43,040 nt of DNA, from assembly GCA_016936755.1 (NCBI GenBank), contig JAFGXF010000020.1:1-43040 (forward strand). Direction: 5' to 3'. Of the stretch, positions 16,919-25,758 are shown in pieces. The stretch is from Anaerolineaceae bacterium. Its GTDB lineage: Bacteria; Chloroflexota; Anaerolineae; Anaerolineales; Anaerolineaceae. The position numbers and the translations under genes are program-made. The notes under the pieces are model-generated. The model was not told the origin of the DNA, did not search any database, and saw only the letters and a program-made list of their open reading frames with translations. How positions within the stretch are numbered: the first letter of the stretch is position 1; every line of letters begins with the position of its first letter.

Positions 16919-18652
16919 TTACTGGCAAATGAGAATCGGAATGGATGACTCGCGTAATAACTGGTCGAGGGTCATATCCAAAACCACCTCAACCATCGGT
17001 ATGCGGTTGAATCCGCCAATTACCAGCAAGTCAGCCTTATACTCCTCAGCAGTTTTTAGAATACCTTCAGATACATAACCTGTTTTTTGGTAAAAATCCG
17101 CTACCAGCTGTCGTTTCTTCAAGTATGCACATACAGGAGCCTGAATTTTAATGGCCTTATCTTCAGATGCACAGACCGTTACAACCCCAAGAGTTGAACC
17201 CCAGCGACCTGCGAAATAGGCACTCAGGAATAACGCTTCGCGGCTGGTTGGGCTGTTGACATAGGCAAGCATAATCCGATTCAGATTTGTCACTATGTGA
17301 GGAGTGGCCAAAACAGATCTTCCAGAACGGCGAATGATATCCAGCATACCTGAGGTGATACGCGCTGAAATCGAATCTTGTGGTGGGTGATCAAGGTTAA
17401 GCACGATCAGATCCGACAGCAAGGCTTTACGGTTTATCACTTTGGCCACTTCCCCTTTTAGTACGGTTAAATGACCCTTAACAGCCTGGTCCTCACAGCT
17501 CTGAATAAACTTCTTTTCAATTTTTTTAACCCGTTCAGTATTGCTTTTTCCATTTTTACCAATTACATGCAAGCCAAGGATCTGGGAATTTTCCCGTCCG
17601 GCAATCACCAGTGCCTGTTCGAGGCCATACCAACTATTCTTGCTGCCATCGATGGGGACCAGAATATCACTGATGAGGTGATCATCCTGATTCTTATACT
17701 TACGCCATGCTCCGGCCACCCGCGGGGTTGTGACATCAATCGGCAGAATCCAATCCAACAATCCTGTACTCGTGCGATAAAAAGCATGTTTCACGCGAGG
17801 GCTTATCTCGCGAATCAAATTAAGCGCTGCCTTTTCCGGGCGAATTGCCCACCCCAATTCCTTTTCCAGAAAAATACGGTGGTCAGATATCCAGACATAC
17901 ATGTCCGCTTCTGTCCGGCCGGGAAACTCATGCAAGACTGCCAATTCTCGAATCATGCTTGTGATTGGTTGGAACACTGTTTCATACCAATGTTTGACTG
18001 CATCCTCAAACGACACTTCATGTAATGCTTCAATCCCCATATAGTATCGATGGACTTTAATATGCTCGTCAAGTGTGGCATACAGTCCGGGAAATGATAA
18101 TTGAAGTTCGGCATCCGGGAAATATTTATGAAGTTGGGTACGCTCCAGAAATGAAGCATATTCCTCTTTCAAGATCAATTCCTCTGGTGTCACATCCGCT
18201 GAAATGGGTATCGGTGTGGCGATCTCAGTGACATATGCAGAGATATATTTGGCATGCAATCGTTTGGCAACAGAGATGCGATGATGCCCATCCTTCACAA
18301 AATACACATCTCCAATTTTATACAGGTCCACCGGTGGGAGTCCTCTCCTGCCAGGAGAGACAATTTCCACCATCACTCCAGCCCACCTTTCACGGTCACT
18401 ATCCAGAAGTGGAAGAAAACTTCGCGAGTAATCACTATATCGGCCTACAGAGCCGACAATATTTTCCAGAGGCACTTCCTGCAACCCGCGCTCCGAGCCG
18501 CCCACAACTCTCAACCGGCGAGAGATCTCGCTATAAGGTAACAAGTCGATTGATTTGCCGGTAATTTGAGCAATTACCTGCTGCAAACTGGCAGTTCTAC
18601 GTGCCCTGCGGAAATCCTCTCGTGCTTTCGAATAGTTATCACCCAGTATCAT
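16919..18652 (-). CDS. ParB-like domain fused to tandem universal stress protein domains
   Basis: A 577-residue cytoplasmic protein. The N-terminal third has a ParB/sulfiredoxin-like core: 'PPVDLYKIGDVYFVKDGHHRISVAK', with D121-G-H-H-R125 as the nucleotide-contacting loop of that fold. Residues about 150-300 are helical and unassigned ('EADMYVWISDHRIFLEKELGW'). A first Usp-like domain starts near 328 (SDILVPIDGS) and a second near 461 ('RIMLAYVNSPTSREA...'), ending with 'LLVIGGFNRIPMV' and 'RESSIPILICQ'. Usp domains bind ATP or AMP. The ATG at 18652 is preferred, with AGGG five bases upstream; a TTG at 18730 in the same frame is possible but lacks a Shine-Dalgarno. Its promoter is at 18749-18777. 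The function is unknown. Confidence 0.85.
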   Translation of the reverse strand: MILGDNYSKAREDFRRARRTASLQQVIAQITGKSIDLLPYSEISRRLRVVGGSERGLQEVPLENIVGSVGRYSDYSRSFLPLLDSDRERWAGVMVEIVSPGRRGLPPVDLYKIGDVYFVKDGHHRISVAKRLHAKYISAYVTEIATPIPISADVTPEELILKEEYASFLERTQLHKYFPDAELQLSFPGLYATLDEHIKVHRYYMGIEALHEVSFEDAVKHWYETVFQPITSMIRELAVLHEFPGRTEADMYVWISDHRIFLEKELGWAIRPEKAALNLIREISPRVKHAFYRTSTGLLDWILPIDVTTPRVAGAWRKYKNQDDHLISDILVPIDGSKNSWYGLEQALVIAGRENSQILGLHVIGKNGKSNTERVKKIEKKFIQSCEDQAVKGHLTVLKGEVAKVINRKALLSDLIVLNLDHPPQDSISARITSGMLDIIRRSGRSVLATPHIVTNLNRIMLAYVNSPTSREALFLSAYFAGRWGSTLGVVTVCASEDKAIKIQAPVCAYLKKRQLVADFYQKTGYVSEGILKTAEEYKADLLVIGGFNRIPMVEVVLDMTLDQLLRESSIPILICQ

Positions 18653-18748
18653 TTGATCCCTGTCGTATATTCTACCAATTACCCAACTGATATTCCCCGT
18701 TGATTGATCCTGCAGAGAAGCCAGTGTCAATATCGCATGAGGGCTTAT

Positions 18749-18777
18749 ATTATAGAACGATTTTTCTGAAACGTAAA
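18749..18777 (-). promoter_or_regulatory. Sigma70-like promoter of the ParB-like/Usp gene
   Basis: On the minus strand TTTACG (18772-18777) and a perfect TATAAT (18749-18754) are 17 bases apart. Transcription would begin near 18742, giving a leader of about 90 bases to the ATG at 18652, which favours that start over the TTG at 18730. Confidence 0.65.
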
Positions 18778-18868
18778 CTCACATGTTAATCGAGTCACCA
18801 CCACTGAGACTCACCGCATCACTAAAAATATGCAAGTCGCCCGAGTAAAGTGATTAACCCATCCATGC

Positions 18869-18874
18869 TATAAT
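18869..18874 (+). promoter_or_regulatory. Candidate -10 box before the zinc-ribbon gene
   Basis: A perfect TATAAT lies 16 bases before the ATG at 18891, in the divergent gap between the Usp gene and the plus-strand parAB run. No convincing -35 is seen at 16-18 bases. It would give a very short leader. Confidence 0.45.
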
Positions 18875-18890
18875 TAATTTCTGGAAAATA

Positions 18891-19379
18891 ATGGGATTCA
18901 ATATCGGGACAATCGATCATTTATCGACCTTTTTCATCGGTCTGGGAATCGCATTTCTGACCGCCTTATGGGTAAGTCTGATCATCTGGGTCTATCGCGA
19001 TATCAGAAAACGCAGCGATGATCTATTGGTGCGAATACTTGCTGTAACCGTTTCCATTCTTCTCTTCATTCCAGGTATCTTCATTTACTTGATCATCAGG
19101 CCATCGATGACGATCGAGGAAAAATATCAAGCCGCACTGGAAGAGGAAGCATTACTGGCAACACTCGAGGAAACGGAGCTGTGCCCAGGGTGTGAACGAA
19201 GGATCAATTCCAGCTGGATGATATGCCCCGCATGCCATACAGTGCTGCGAAAGAAATGCCCAGACTGCGGTCAACTGATCGAGTTAGCATGGGATATATG
19301 CCCATTTTGCAGTCATGAACTATCTGCGCAAAAACACGAGCGTGGCAACGCAACCATCCATAAGAACACATCAATCTGA
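18891..19379 (+). CDS. Membrane protein with C-terminal double zinc ribbon (DZANK type)
   Basis: A 162-residue protein. Two hydrophobic helices (about 12-36 and 48-68) are separated by a charged loop 'RDIRKRSDD', followed by an acidic linker and two zinc-ribbon units: CPGC...CPAC and CPDC...CPFC, eight cysteines in four knuckles. DZANK-type ribbons are common in bacterial membrane and signalling proteins and probably mediate protein contacts; no specific role is known. The stop overlaps the start of the next gene (TGATG), implying coupling to the PfkB kinase gene. Confidence 0.8.
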   Translation: MGFNIGTIDHLSTFFIGLGIAFLTALWVSLIIWVYRDIRKRSDDLLVRILAVTVSILLFIPGIFIYLIIRPSMTIEEKYQAALEEEALLATLEETELCPGCERRINSSWMICPACHTVLRKKCPDCGQLIELAWDICPFCSHELSAQKHERGNATIHKNTSI

Positions 19380-20236
19380 TGAGTATCACAACTGGCATCG
19401 AACCCATCGATTACTTGATAATCGGGCATTTAACTCAAGATATCACCTCTTCTGGTTTACAGCTGGGTGGAACTGCAGCTTATGCAGCTCTCACTGCTCG
19501 AGCGCTGGGTATGCGGGTTGGTATTCTCACCTCCACAGCACCCGACATCGACCTCTCTCCCTTGGATGGTATATCAATCCACAATATTCCAGCTGATAAC
19601 TCCACCACATTCAAAAATGTTACTACAACATCCGGTAGAACACAGTATCTTTACCACATTGCGCATTCACTATCTGCAGACATGATCCCGGAAAACTGGG
19701 TAAATACACCTATGATCCACATCGGACCTGTGGCCCAGGAAGTATCCATCGATATCATTGATTCTTTCTCCAGTGGTTTTATTGGAATAACCCCACAAGG
19801 GTGGATGCGGAAATGGGATGAAAATGGGCAAATCAGACCAGAAACATGGCTTAATGCAGACAAGATACTGGTCAAGGCTTCTGCAGTCGTAATCAGCATC
19901 GATGATGTACAGGCGGATGAGAGTATCATCACCAAAATGATCCAGAAGATACCCATCCTTGTCGTAACAGAAGCTGATCTTGGTGCGCGATTGTATTGGA
20001 ATGGGGATTACCGTCATTTTTCACCACCTGCCGAAACTGAAATGGATGCCACGGGTGCCGGTGATATCTTTGCGGCTGCATTCTTTTTACGCATGCATGA
20101 AACTCAAGATCCGTGGGAATCTGCAAGATTTGCTACTCTGATCGCATCCCGGTCAGTTACACGATGTGGATTGGATAGCATACCCACTCCCGAGGAAATT
20201 GCAGTCAGTCGCGTTACCATATACACAAATAAATAG
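19379..20236 (+). CDS. PfkB family carbohydrate/nucleoside kinase
   Basis: A 285-residue ribokinase-fold protein. 'LGGTAAYAALTARALGMRVGILT' is the N-terminal substrate/glycine block and 'MDATGAGDIFAAAFFLRM' near residue 222 is the PfkB C-terminal signature with the catalytic aspartate. It transfers phosphate from ATP to a sugar or nucleoside hydroxyl; the substrate is not evident. It is shorter than typical ribokinases (about 305), mostly in the lid region. It lies one base overlapped with the zinc-ribbon gene and 12 bases before parA, so it appears to be in the same transcript as the partition genes. Confidence 0.85.
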   Translation: MSITTGIEPIDYLIIGHLTQDITSSGLQLGGTAAYAALTARALGMRVGILTSTAPDIDLSPLDGISIHNIPADNSTTFKNVTTTSGRTQYLYHIAHSLSADMIPENWVNTPMIHIGPVAQEVSIDIIDSFSSGFIGITPQGWMRKWDENGQIRPETWLNADKILVKASAVVISIDDVQADESIITKMIQKIPILVVTEADLGARLYWNGDYRHFSPPAETEMDATGAGDIFAAAFFLRMHETQDPWESARFATLIASRSVTRCGLDSIPTPEEIAVSRVTIYTNK

Positions 20237-20248
20237 GAAACAGGATCG

Positions 20249-21034
20249 ATGGGTCGCATTTATACACTGGTCAATCAAAAGGGAGGAGTGGGTAAAACTA
20301 CCACGGCCATAAACCTCGGAGCTTATCTGGGTTATTACGGTCAGCGTGTCTTGCTGATCGACCTAGATCCACAAGCCAATGCCACTTCCTGTCTGGGAAT
20401 CGATAAGTTAGGCGTCAAGAATGGCACTTATGAAGTACTCTCAGGCAGTGCTCCCATTGCTGCCCATATTCTGCATAATCCCCGGCTGAAAATCTCCTTG
20501 TTACCCTCTTCGCCGGCTTTATCCGGGGCCGAAGTGGAATTGATCGAACAGGCTAATCGTGAGTACCGCTTGAGAGAGGCCATTCAATCGATCTCGGATC
20601 GATATGACTACATCCTGATTGATTGTCCACCATCTCTGAACCTTTTAACCGTAAATGGCCTGGTTGCAGCTCGCGATGGGGTTATGATCCCTGTACAATG
20701 TGAATACCTGGCCCTGGAAGGCCTGGGTCAATTAATAAAAACCTTGAATAAGGTGCGAAACAAGTTATATCCAGAATTGAAGGTGCGCGGTGTGGTAATG
20801 ACCATGTTCGACGGGCGAACCAAGCTGGCAAATGATGTGGTGAATGAGGTCAAGAAGCATTTTCCAGTAGAGGTCTTCAAGGCAGTCATTCCTCGCAGTA
20901 TCCGGATTGCTGAAGCACCTTCCTATGGGGTTCCGATCACCATGTATGCACCGGCCAGTAGCGGTGCGAAGGCTTATAATGACCTTGCTTGTGAGGTGCT
21001 TGCATCTGACGGCATAATCATAACAACAAATTAA
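20249..21034 (+). CDS. parA: Chromosome partitioning ATPase ParA (Soj)
   Basis: A 261-residue ParA/Soj protein. The deviant Walker A KGGVGKTT is at residues 11-18, 'LLIDLDPQANATSCLG' is the switch region and 'DYILIDCPPSLNLLTVNGL' the Walker B region. The C-terminal part 'VIPRSIRIAEAPSYGVPI' is the chromosomal Soj signature. ParA binds DNA non-specifically and moves ParB-parS complexes, using ATP hydrolysis stimulated by ParB. The parB gene follows after 15 bases. No dnaA, gidA/B or parS site was seen nearby, so origin proximity is not shown. Confidence 0.95.
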   Translation: MGRIYTLVNQKGGVGKTTTAINLGAYLGYYGQRVLLIDLDPQANATSCLGIDKLGVKNGTYEVLSGSAPIAAHILHNPRLKISLLPSSPALSGAEVELIEQANREYRLREAIQSISDRYDYILIDCPPSLNLLTVNGLVAARDGVMIPVQCEYLALEGLGQLIKTLNKVRNKLYPELKVRGVVMTMFDGRTKLANDVVNEVKKHFPVEVFKAVIPRSIRIAEAPSYGVPITMYAPASSGAKAYNDLACEVLASDGIIITTN

Positions 21035-21049
21035 TAAAAGGTTGACAAC

Positions 21050-21907
21050 ATGCCAAGAAAAGGCGGTCTCGGCAAAGGATTGGATGCACTCATACCCGGA
21101 GATGACAAGCAACCGGATGAGGGCAGTGTCACATATCTTCCGATCGATTCGATTGTCCCGAATCCAAGGCAGCCACGATCAAGTATCAATACGGTTGAGC
21201 TTCAGGAACTGGCTGAATCCATTCGGGAGCATGGCATTATTCAACCACTTATTGTCAGCCGCGAAAATGATGGCAACCACTATGTATTGATAGCTGGAGA
21301 ACGTCGATTGGAAGCTGCACGTCTGGCAGGACTTCAATCCATTCCTGCCATCCTGCGTCAAGTTGGCGATCAAGATCGTCTGGAACTGGCACTTATCGAG
21401 AATGTGCAACGCTCTGATCTGCTGCCGCTTGAAACAGCTGAAGCGTATCGCCAGTTGAATGAAGAATTTAAACTGTCCCATGAAGAAATCTCCCGGCGGG
21501 TTGGGAAGAGCCGTGTGAGCATCAGCAACACATTGCGCTTATTAAAGCTGCCTGAAAGAATTAAAACCGCCTTGTTGGATGGAAATATCAGCGAAGGACA
21601 TGCACGTGCATTACTTGCATTGACTACCGCCCAGGCACAGATTGCGGTTCTGGATATGATCATACGAAACAGTTTAAATGTCCGTCAAACCGAAGAGCTT
21701 GTTCGCAAATATGGTGGCGTACGTCCTGCAATATCAAGTAGTAATCAATCATTGTCTCCAGAATTACTGGAGATTGAAGATCGCATGCGCGCAGCTCTCG
21801 GAACCAAAGTCAGCCTTCACCCAGGCAAAAAGGGTGGCAGTATCACCATTCATTATTTTTCAGATGAGGAACTTAATCGACTGATCGACCATATTCTTAA
21901 GGGGTGA
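21050..21907 (+). CDS. parB: Chromosome partitioning protein ParB (Spo0J)
   Basis: A 285-residue ParB. The N-terminus 'GGLGKGLDALIP' holds the ParA-stimulating basic stretch. The ParB/Srx CTPase domain has 'IVPNPRQPR', 'ESIREHGIIQPLIV' and 'GERRLEAARLAGL'. A helix-turn-helix 'LSHEEISRRVGKSRVSISNTLRLLKLP' follows, then a C-terminal dimer domain. ParB binds parS and spreads as a CTP-dependent clamp. AAAGG precedes the ATG by 8 bases. It ends one base before the ATG of the amidohydrolase. Confidence 0.95.
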   Translation: MPRKGGLGKGLDALIPGDDKQPDEGSVTYLPIDSIVPNPRQPRSSINTVELQELAESIREHGIIQPLIVSRENDGNHYVLIAGERRLEAARLAGLQSIPAILRQVGDQDRLELALIENVQRSDLLPLETAEAYRQLNEEFKLSHEEISRRVGKSRVSISNTLRLLKLPERIKTALLDGNISEGHARALLALTTAQAQIAVLDMIIRNSLNVRQTEELVRKYGGVRPAISSSNQSLSPELLEIEDRMRAALGTKVSLHPGKKGGSITIHYFSDEELNRLIDHILKG

Positions 21908-21908
21908 C

Positions 21909-23501
21909 ATGGTCCTGCTTGAGAATGGGCGTTTTTACGTCCCAAATCATCCCAATACCACCTCGATGCTGGTCGATAAAGGTTTAATCAGGGCGATCGG
22001 TCAACCAGGCAGCGATCTTCAACATCTGGGTCAGGTTTCCCAAAGGTATGATTTAAAAGGCAAGGTTGTCTGGCCAGGCCTGACGGATGCCCATATACAC
22101 CTGACCCGCTACGGATTGAATCTACAGATAGTCAACTGTGATACCAGCAGCCGGCAGGAATGTCTGGACCGCGTTGAACAGGTGGCTTCCATGGCACGTC
22201 ACAATGACTGGGTTATTGGCCACGGATGGAACCAGAATGAATGGCCAGAAGGATATGGTACTGCGACCCTGCTGGATGCTGTAAGCCACAACCATCCTGT
22301 TTATTTAACCGCCAAATCATTACATGCTGTCTGGGCTAATACGCAGGCTATGGAACAGGCAGGCATCCGGGCAGATTCTTACGATATTGCGGATGGGCAT
22401 ATCGTCCGCGATGCAAGCGGTAATCCGAATGGGATATTCCTTGAAGCTGCAGGAAATTTAATCGCGCAGGCCATTCCAAAACCCACTTCACAGGAAATCG
22501 AGCTTGCCATCCTGGAGGGTATGCGTTCACTGATCAGGATGGGCATCACAAGTGTTCATGATTTTGATTCACTCGATCGATTGGAAAATTACAAGCGGAT
22601 CGCAGGTGAAGGCCGGCTTAGATTACACATACTGAAAGGCATTCCACCGGAGGATCATCAAACCGCTCTGTCGTCCGGCTTGTACAGCGGAATGGGCAAC
22701 GGTTTGATCCATATTGGACCATATAAATTCTTTATGGATGGTGCCCTGGGCCCCCATACAGCTGCACTACTTGAGCCATATAACGATGATCCTGCCAACA
22801 GCGGAATGCTTACCCACACATCAGAAGAGATAGTTGAAATAAGCAAAATGATCTTAAGTAAAGCGTCTGACCTGGCTATCCATGCCATTGGGGATCGCGC
22901 CAATCAGGAAGCTATTGAAGCCTATAGAACCATCCGCATGAATGAAGCAACAACTGGCCAGAAACCAGCTCGATTACGCATAGAACATGCTCAATTGCTC
23001 AGCTGCGGGAACTTGAAGGATTTTAAAGAACTCGATATAACTGCTTCCATGCAGCCATTGCATGCCACTTCGGATATGAATATGGTAGACAGATATTGGG
23101 GGGATCGAAAACAACTGTCGTATGCCTGGAAGAGCCTTCTGGATAATGGTGCACGGCTGGTTTTCGGATCAGATGCCCCGGTGGAATCACCCAATCCATT
23201 TTGGGGATTACATGCTGCTGTCACCCGTCAAAAAGTAAGTGATTTTCCTGCAAAGGAGAGTTGGGTACCAAATCAACGCATCACTTTACAATCTGCCCTC
23301 GACGCATATACAACCAATCCGGCTGCGATAAGCAGGGTAAAATCAGCTAATGGCAAGTTGGTACCAGGCAGCCAAGCGGATCTGATCCTGTTGGAGATCG
23401 ATCCATTCATGATCAAGGCACAGGAATTGCATCAACTGCATCCATCAGCCACAATGATAAATGGTGAATGGGAGTGGGTAGATCAGGAAGTGGAATTATG
23501 A
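21909..23501 (+). CDS. YtcJ-like amidohydrolase (amidohydrolase family 3)
   Basis: A 530-residue metal-dependent hydrolase. Metal-ligand motifs in order: 'WPGLTDAHIHLTRYG' (H-x-H), 'DGALGPHTAAL', 'LAIHAIGDRANQEAI', 'RIEHAQLL' and 'LVFGSDAPVESPNPF' (catalytic Asp). The C-terminus 'KLVPGSQADLILLEIDP' closes the composite beta domain, as usual. Relatives hydrolyse N-acyl or N-formyl amino compounds; the substrate is unknown here. There is no signal peptide, so it is cytoplasmic. The start is one base after the parB stop, and its stop overlaps the next start (ATGA), placing it in a tightly coupled run although its function is unrelated to partitioning. Confidence 0.9.
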   Translation: MVLLENGRFYVPNHPNTTSMLVDKGLIRAIGQPGSDLQHLGQVSQRYDLKGKVVWPGLTDAHIHLTRYGLNLQIVNCDTSSRQECLDRVEQVASMARHNDWVIGHGWNQNEWPEGYGTATLLDAVSHNHPVYLTAKSLHAVWANTQAMEQAGIRADSYDIADGHIVRDASGNPNGIFLEAAGNLIAQAIPKPTSQEIELAILEGMRSLIRMGITSVHDFDSLDRLENYKRIAGEGRLRLHILKGIPPEDHQTALSSGLYSGMGNGLIHIGPYKFFMDGALGPHTAALLEPYNDDPANSGMLTHTSEEIVEISKMILSKASDLAIHAIGDRANQEAIEAYRTIRMNEATTGQKPARLRIEHAQLLSCGNLKDFKELDITASMQPLHATSDMNMVDRYWGDRKQLSYAWKSLLDNGARLVFGSDAPVESPNPFWGLHAAVTRQKVSDFPAKESWVPNQRITLQSALDAYTTNPAAISRVKSANGKLVPGSQADLILLEIDPFMIKAQELHQLHPSATMINGEWEWVDQEVEL

Positions 23502-24508
23502 TCAAGAAATCAATGCTTAAACCAGAGATGCTTATCCCACGCTTGGGTGATCTGTTGATCGACCGCGGATTGATCACACATGGCGCATTGGAATTCTGCT
23601 TGAAAAAACAAGTCAAATTAAAAGCCAAAGGTGAAACCAAGTTAATTGGACAAATCCTTGTGGAAGAAAGATTGATCGATGAGGATACGCTCAACGGAAT
23701 CATCACAGAGCAAATCGTTGAACTTCGGAATGCACTGGTAAATGCCAATCAAAAATTGGAAGAGCGTGTGCGTGAGCGCACGAATGAGCTTGAAAATACA
23801 ATGAGAAAATTGGAGGAATTAAATCAAACCAAATCGACAATTCTCTCCAATCTCTCTCATGAATTCATGACCCCTCTTAACCATATGAAGGGATATTTGG
23901 AACTACTAAAAACCGATTCTCTCGGTCGTTTAAATAGAGAACAATCGGATGCCATTAATGTCATCCAGAAATCCTATACCAAGCTGGAAACTTTGATCAC
24001 TGATCTATTACAATTCTCAGAAGCTTCTCATGGCAACCTGTTTATTCTTAGAAAGACAATCAGCATTCTGGAGTTCTTGAAAACACCAATTAAAAGCGCT
24101 TCTAATCTGGCATTTGAAAGAAAAATTAAACTCATTGCGAACCTGCCTGATTCTGCACCGATGGTAATCGGGGATCCCGAAAAATTAACCAGCGTTATGA
24201 ATCAACTGCTTGATAATGCTTTAAAATTCACACCTCCAGGTGGCACAGTCACGATTACTGCTGAGGCCAGGGACAACAGAGTCATCATTTCAGTGAGTGA
24301 TACAGGTATTGGTATTGCATCTGACAAACTCGATGAGATATTTGAACCGTTCCATCAACTGGATCAATCCACTGCACGACGGTACGGAGGTACCGGATTG
24401 GGGATGGCAATTGTAAAACGCATTCTTGAGGAACACGATGCCAAATATCAGCTAAGCTCAAAGGTAAATGAAGGGACATCTTTTATATTCGAACTCACAA
24501 TTGCTTAA
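23498..24508 (+). CDS. Histidine kinase with N-terminal MshEN/GspE-N-like domain
   Basis: A 336-residue cytoplasmic kinase. Residues 15-72 hold two short helical units like the GspE N-terminal/MshEN fold: R15-L-G-x-x-L ... L31 ... Q38, and a weaker second copy around 49-72. A coiled coil follows (about 72-112), then a HisKA domain with phospho-acceptor H121 in SNLSHEFMTP, and a HATPase_c domain with N box 'QLLDNALKFT', G1 'SDTGIGI' and G2 'YGGTGLGMAI'. No membrane helix is present. The ATG at 23498 overlaps the previous stop (ATGA) and has AGGAAG seven bases upstream, so it is preferred over a longer in-frame start at 23468. A second kinase and a response regulator follow. Confidence 0.9.
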   Translation: MIKKSMLKPEMLIPRLGDLLIDRGLITHGALEFCLKKQVKLKAKGETKLIGQILVEERLIDEDTLNGIITEQIVELRNALVNANQKLEERVRERTNELENTMRKLEELNQTKSTILSNLSHEFMTPLNHMKGYLELLKTDSLGRLNREQSDAINVIQKSYTKLETLITDLLQFSEASHGNLFILRKTISILEFLKTPIKSASNLAFERKIKLIANLPDSAPMVIGDPEKLTSVMNQLLDNALKFTPPGGTVTITAEARDNRVIISVSDTGIGIASDKLDEIFEPFHQLDQSTARRYGGTGLGMAIVKRILEEHDAKYQLSSKVNEGTSFIFELTIA

Positions 24509-24528
24509 AAAGGCAGAAGTAAGATTTA

Positions 24529-25758
24529 ATGATCATACCAGTCACACAAGCCCCTACAGATCAATGGCTGGAAGAAGCTACCCAGCTCATTCAAATATTT
24601 AATCATAGTCAGGACTGGCATAACAGTATAAATCAATCCATCTCGCTAATCCGCAAACTAGTTATTTTTGATAATTTTGTAATTTACCACCCGGCACCGT
24701 CCTCACCAAATTTACAACTGCTGTATGCCAGAGCAACCGGTCGGGGTCGCTCACAAGGGGCAGAAATCACATGGGGTGAGCCTTTTGCCCGCCGGGTAAT
24801 ATCCGCCCAGTCATGTTTGCTGGAACAAACCGATCCAGGTGTAAATGTGACAGACCGACTGGAAAAACCAATCATGCTGGGTGTTCCGCTGACTGCAGAT
24901 AAATCATTGCTCGGCATCCTGGTGTTCATACGCTTTGGTAGTCCAGCTTTTGATGATCAACAGGTATTGGTTGCCAGATGGATCGCTGAACAGATAAGCG
25001 CTTTGCTAAGGTGTCAGAACCTCAAGATACGGGCTGAGATAGCAGAGGAAAAAAGAAAACAGGCAGAGTTTCAGGAAGATTTCTTATCCACCATAACCCA
25101 TGAATTACGCACACCTCTCGGTTTTATTAAGGGATATACAACCACCCTGATGCGGGATGACACCAAATGGGACAAGAAAAGCCAGCATGATTTCCTGGCG
25201 ATAATTGATCAGGAAACTGACATCCTTCAGGATTTAATTGAAAACATACTCGATACAGCACATCTTCAAAGTGGCACAATGCCAATCACATTTCTAAAAA
25301 TCCGCGTTGAGCCAATTATCAATGATGTAAAGAGCCGAATCCAAACTCAGCACCCCGACTGCCTTATTGATTGTCAATTTCAAACAGATACACCCACCAT
25401 CATGGGTGATGCCAGACGGTTGGCTCAAGTATTCGAAAATCTGATCATCAATGCGATTAAATATGCACCCAAAGCCACCATTACCATTCAAACCAGGCGC
25501 AGACTCAAAGGTATCACGATTGTGATCCGGGATGATGGTCCTGGCATTCCAAAGGAAGAAATGTCACATATCTTCGAACGCTTTTATCGTGGCAGCACAG
25601 CCCATTCCCAGCACGGCAGCGGATTGGGCCTGTACATCTGCAGACAGATCATACGCTCACATCACGGCAGGATCAAAGTTGCCTCTGAGCCTGGCAAAGG
25701 AACTCGATTCATTATTCACCTGCCATTAATACAACCCGGAATACAGGAGGACGAATGA
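24529..25758 (+). CDS. GAF-type sensor histidine kinase
   Basis: A 409-residue soluble kinase. Residues about 20-165 form a GAF-like sensor ('IRKLVIFDNFVIYHP', 'GVPLTADKSLLGILVFIRFG', 'VARWIAEQISALL'). A short coiled coil leads to the HisKA domain with H191 in STITHELRTP, then HATPase_c with 'QVFENLIINAIKYAP', 'RDDGPGIP' and 'HGSGLGLYICRQI'. It should autophosphorylate and pass phosphate to the OmpR-type regulator whose start overlaps its stop by 4 bases (25755-25758). The ligand of the GAF domain is unknown; no heme or chromophore cysteine stands out. Confidence 0.92.
   Translation: MIIPVTQAPTDQWLEEATQLIQIFNHSQDWHNSINQSISLIRKLVIFDNFVIYHPAPSSPNLQLLYARATGRGRSQGAEITWGEPFARRVISAQSCLLEQTDPGVNVTDRLEKPIMLGVPLTADKSLLGILVFIRFGSPAFDDQQVLVARWIAEQISALLRCQNLKIRAEIAEEKRKQAEFQEDFLSTITHELRTPLGFIKGYTTTLMRDDTKWDKKSQHDFLAIIDQETDILQDLIENILDTAHLQSGTMPITFLKIRVEPIINDVKSRIQTQHPDCLIDCQFQTDTPTIMGDARRLAQVFENLIINAIKYAPKATITIQTRRRLKGITIVIRDDGPGIPKEEMSHIFERFYRGSTAHSQHGSGLGLYICRQIIRSHHGRIKVASEPGKGTRFIIHLPLIQPGIQEDE

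Noticed and set aside
17787-17802. parS-like sequence (TGTTTCACGCGAGGGC)
   Set aside because: Only 11 of 16 bases match the consensus, one half of the palindrome is lost, and it lies inside the coding sequence of the ParB-like/Usp gene.
21601-21612. CACGTG-centred palindrome inside parB as a possible parS
   Set aside because: Only the central GCACGTGC is palindromic; the conserved TGTTT/AAACA flanks are missing. Other CACGTG hits in the window fail the same way.
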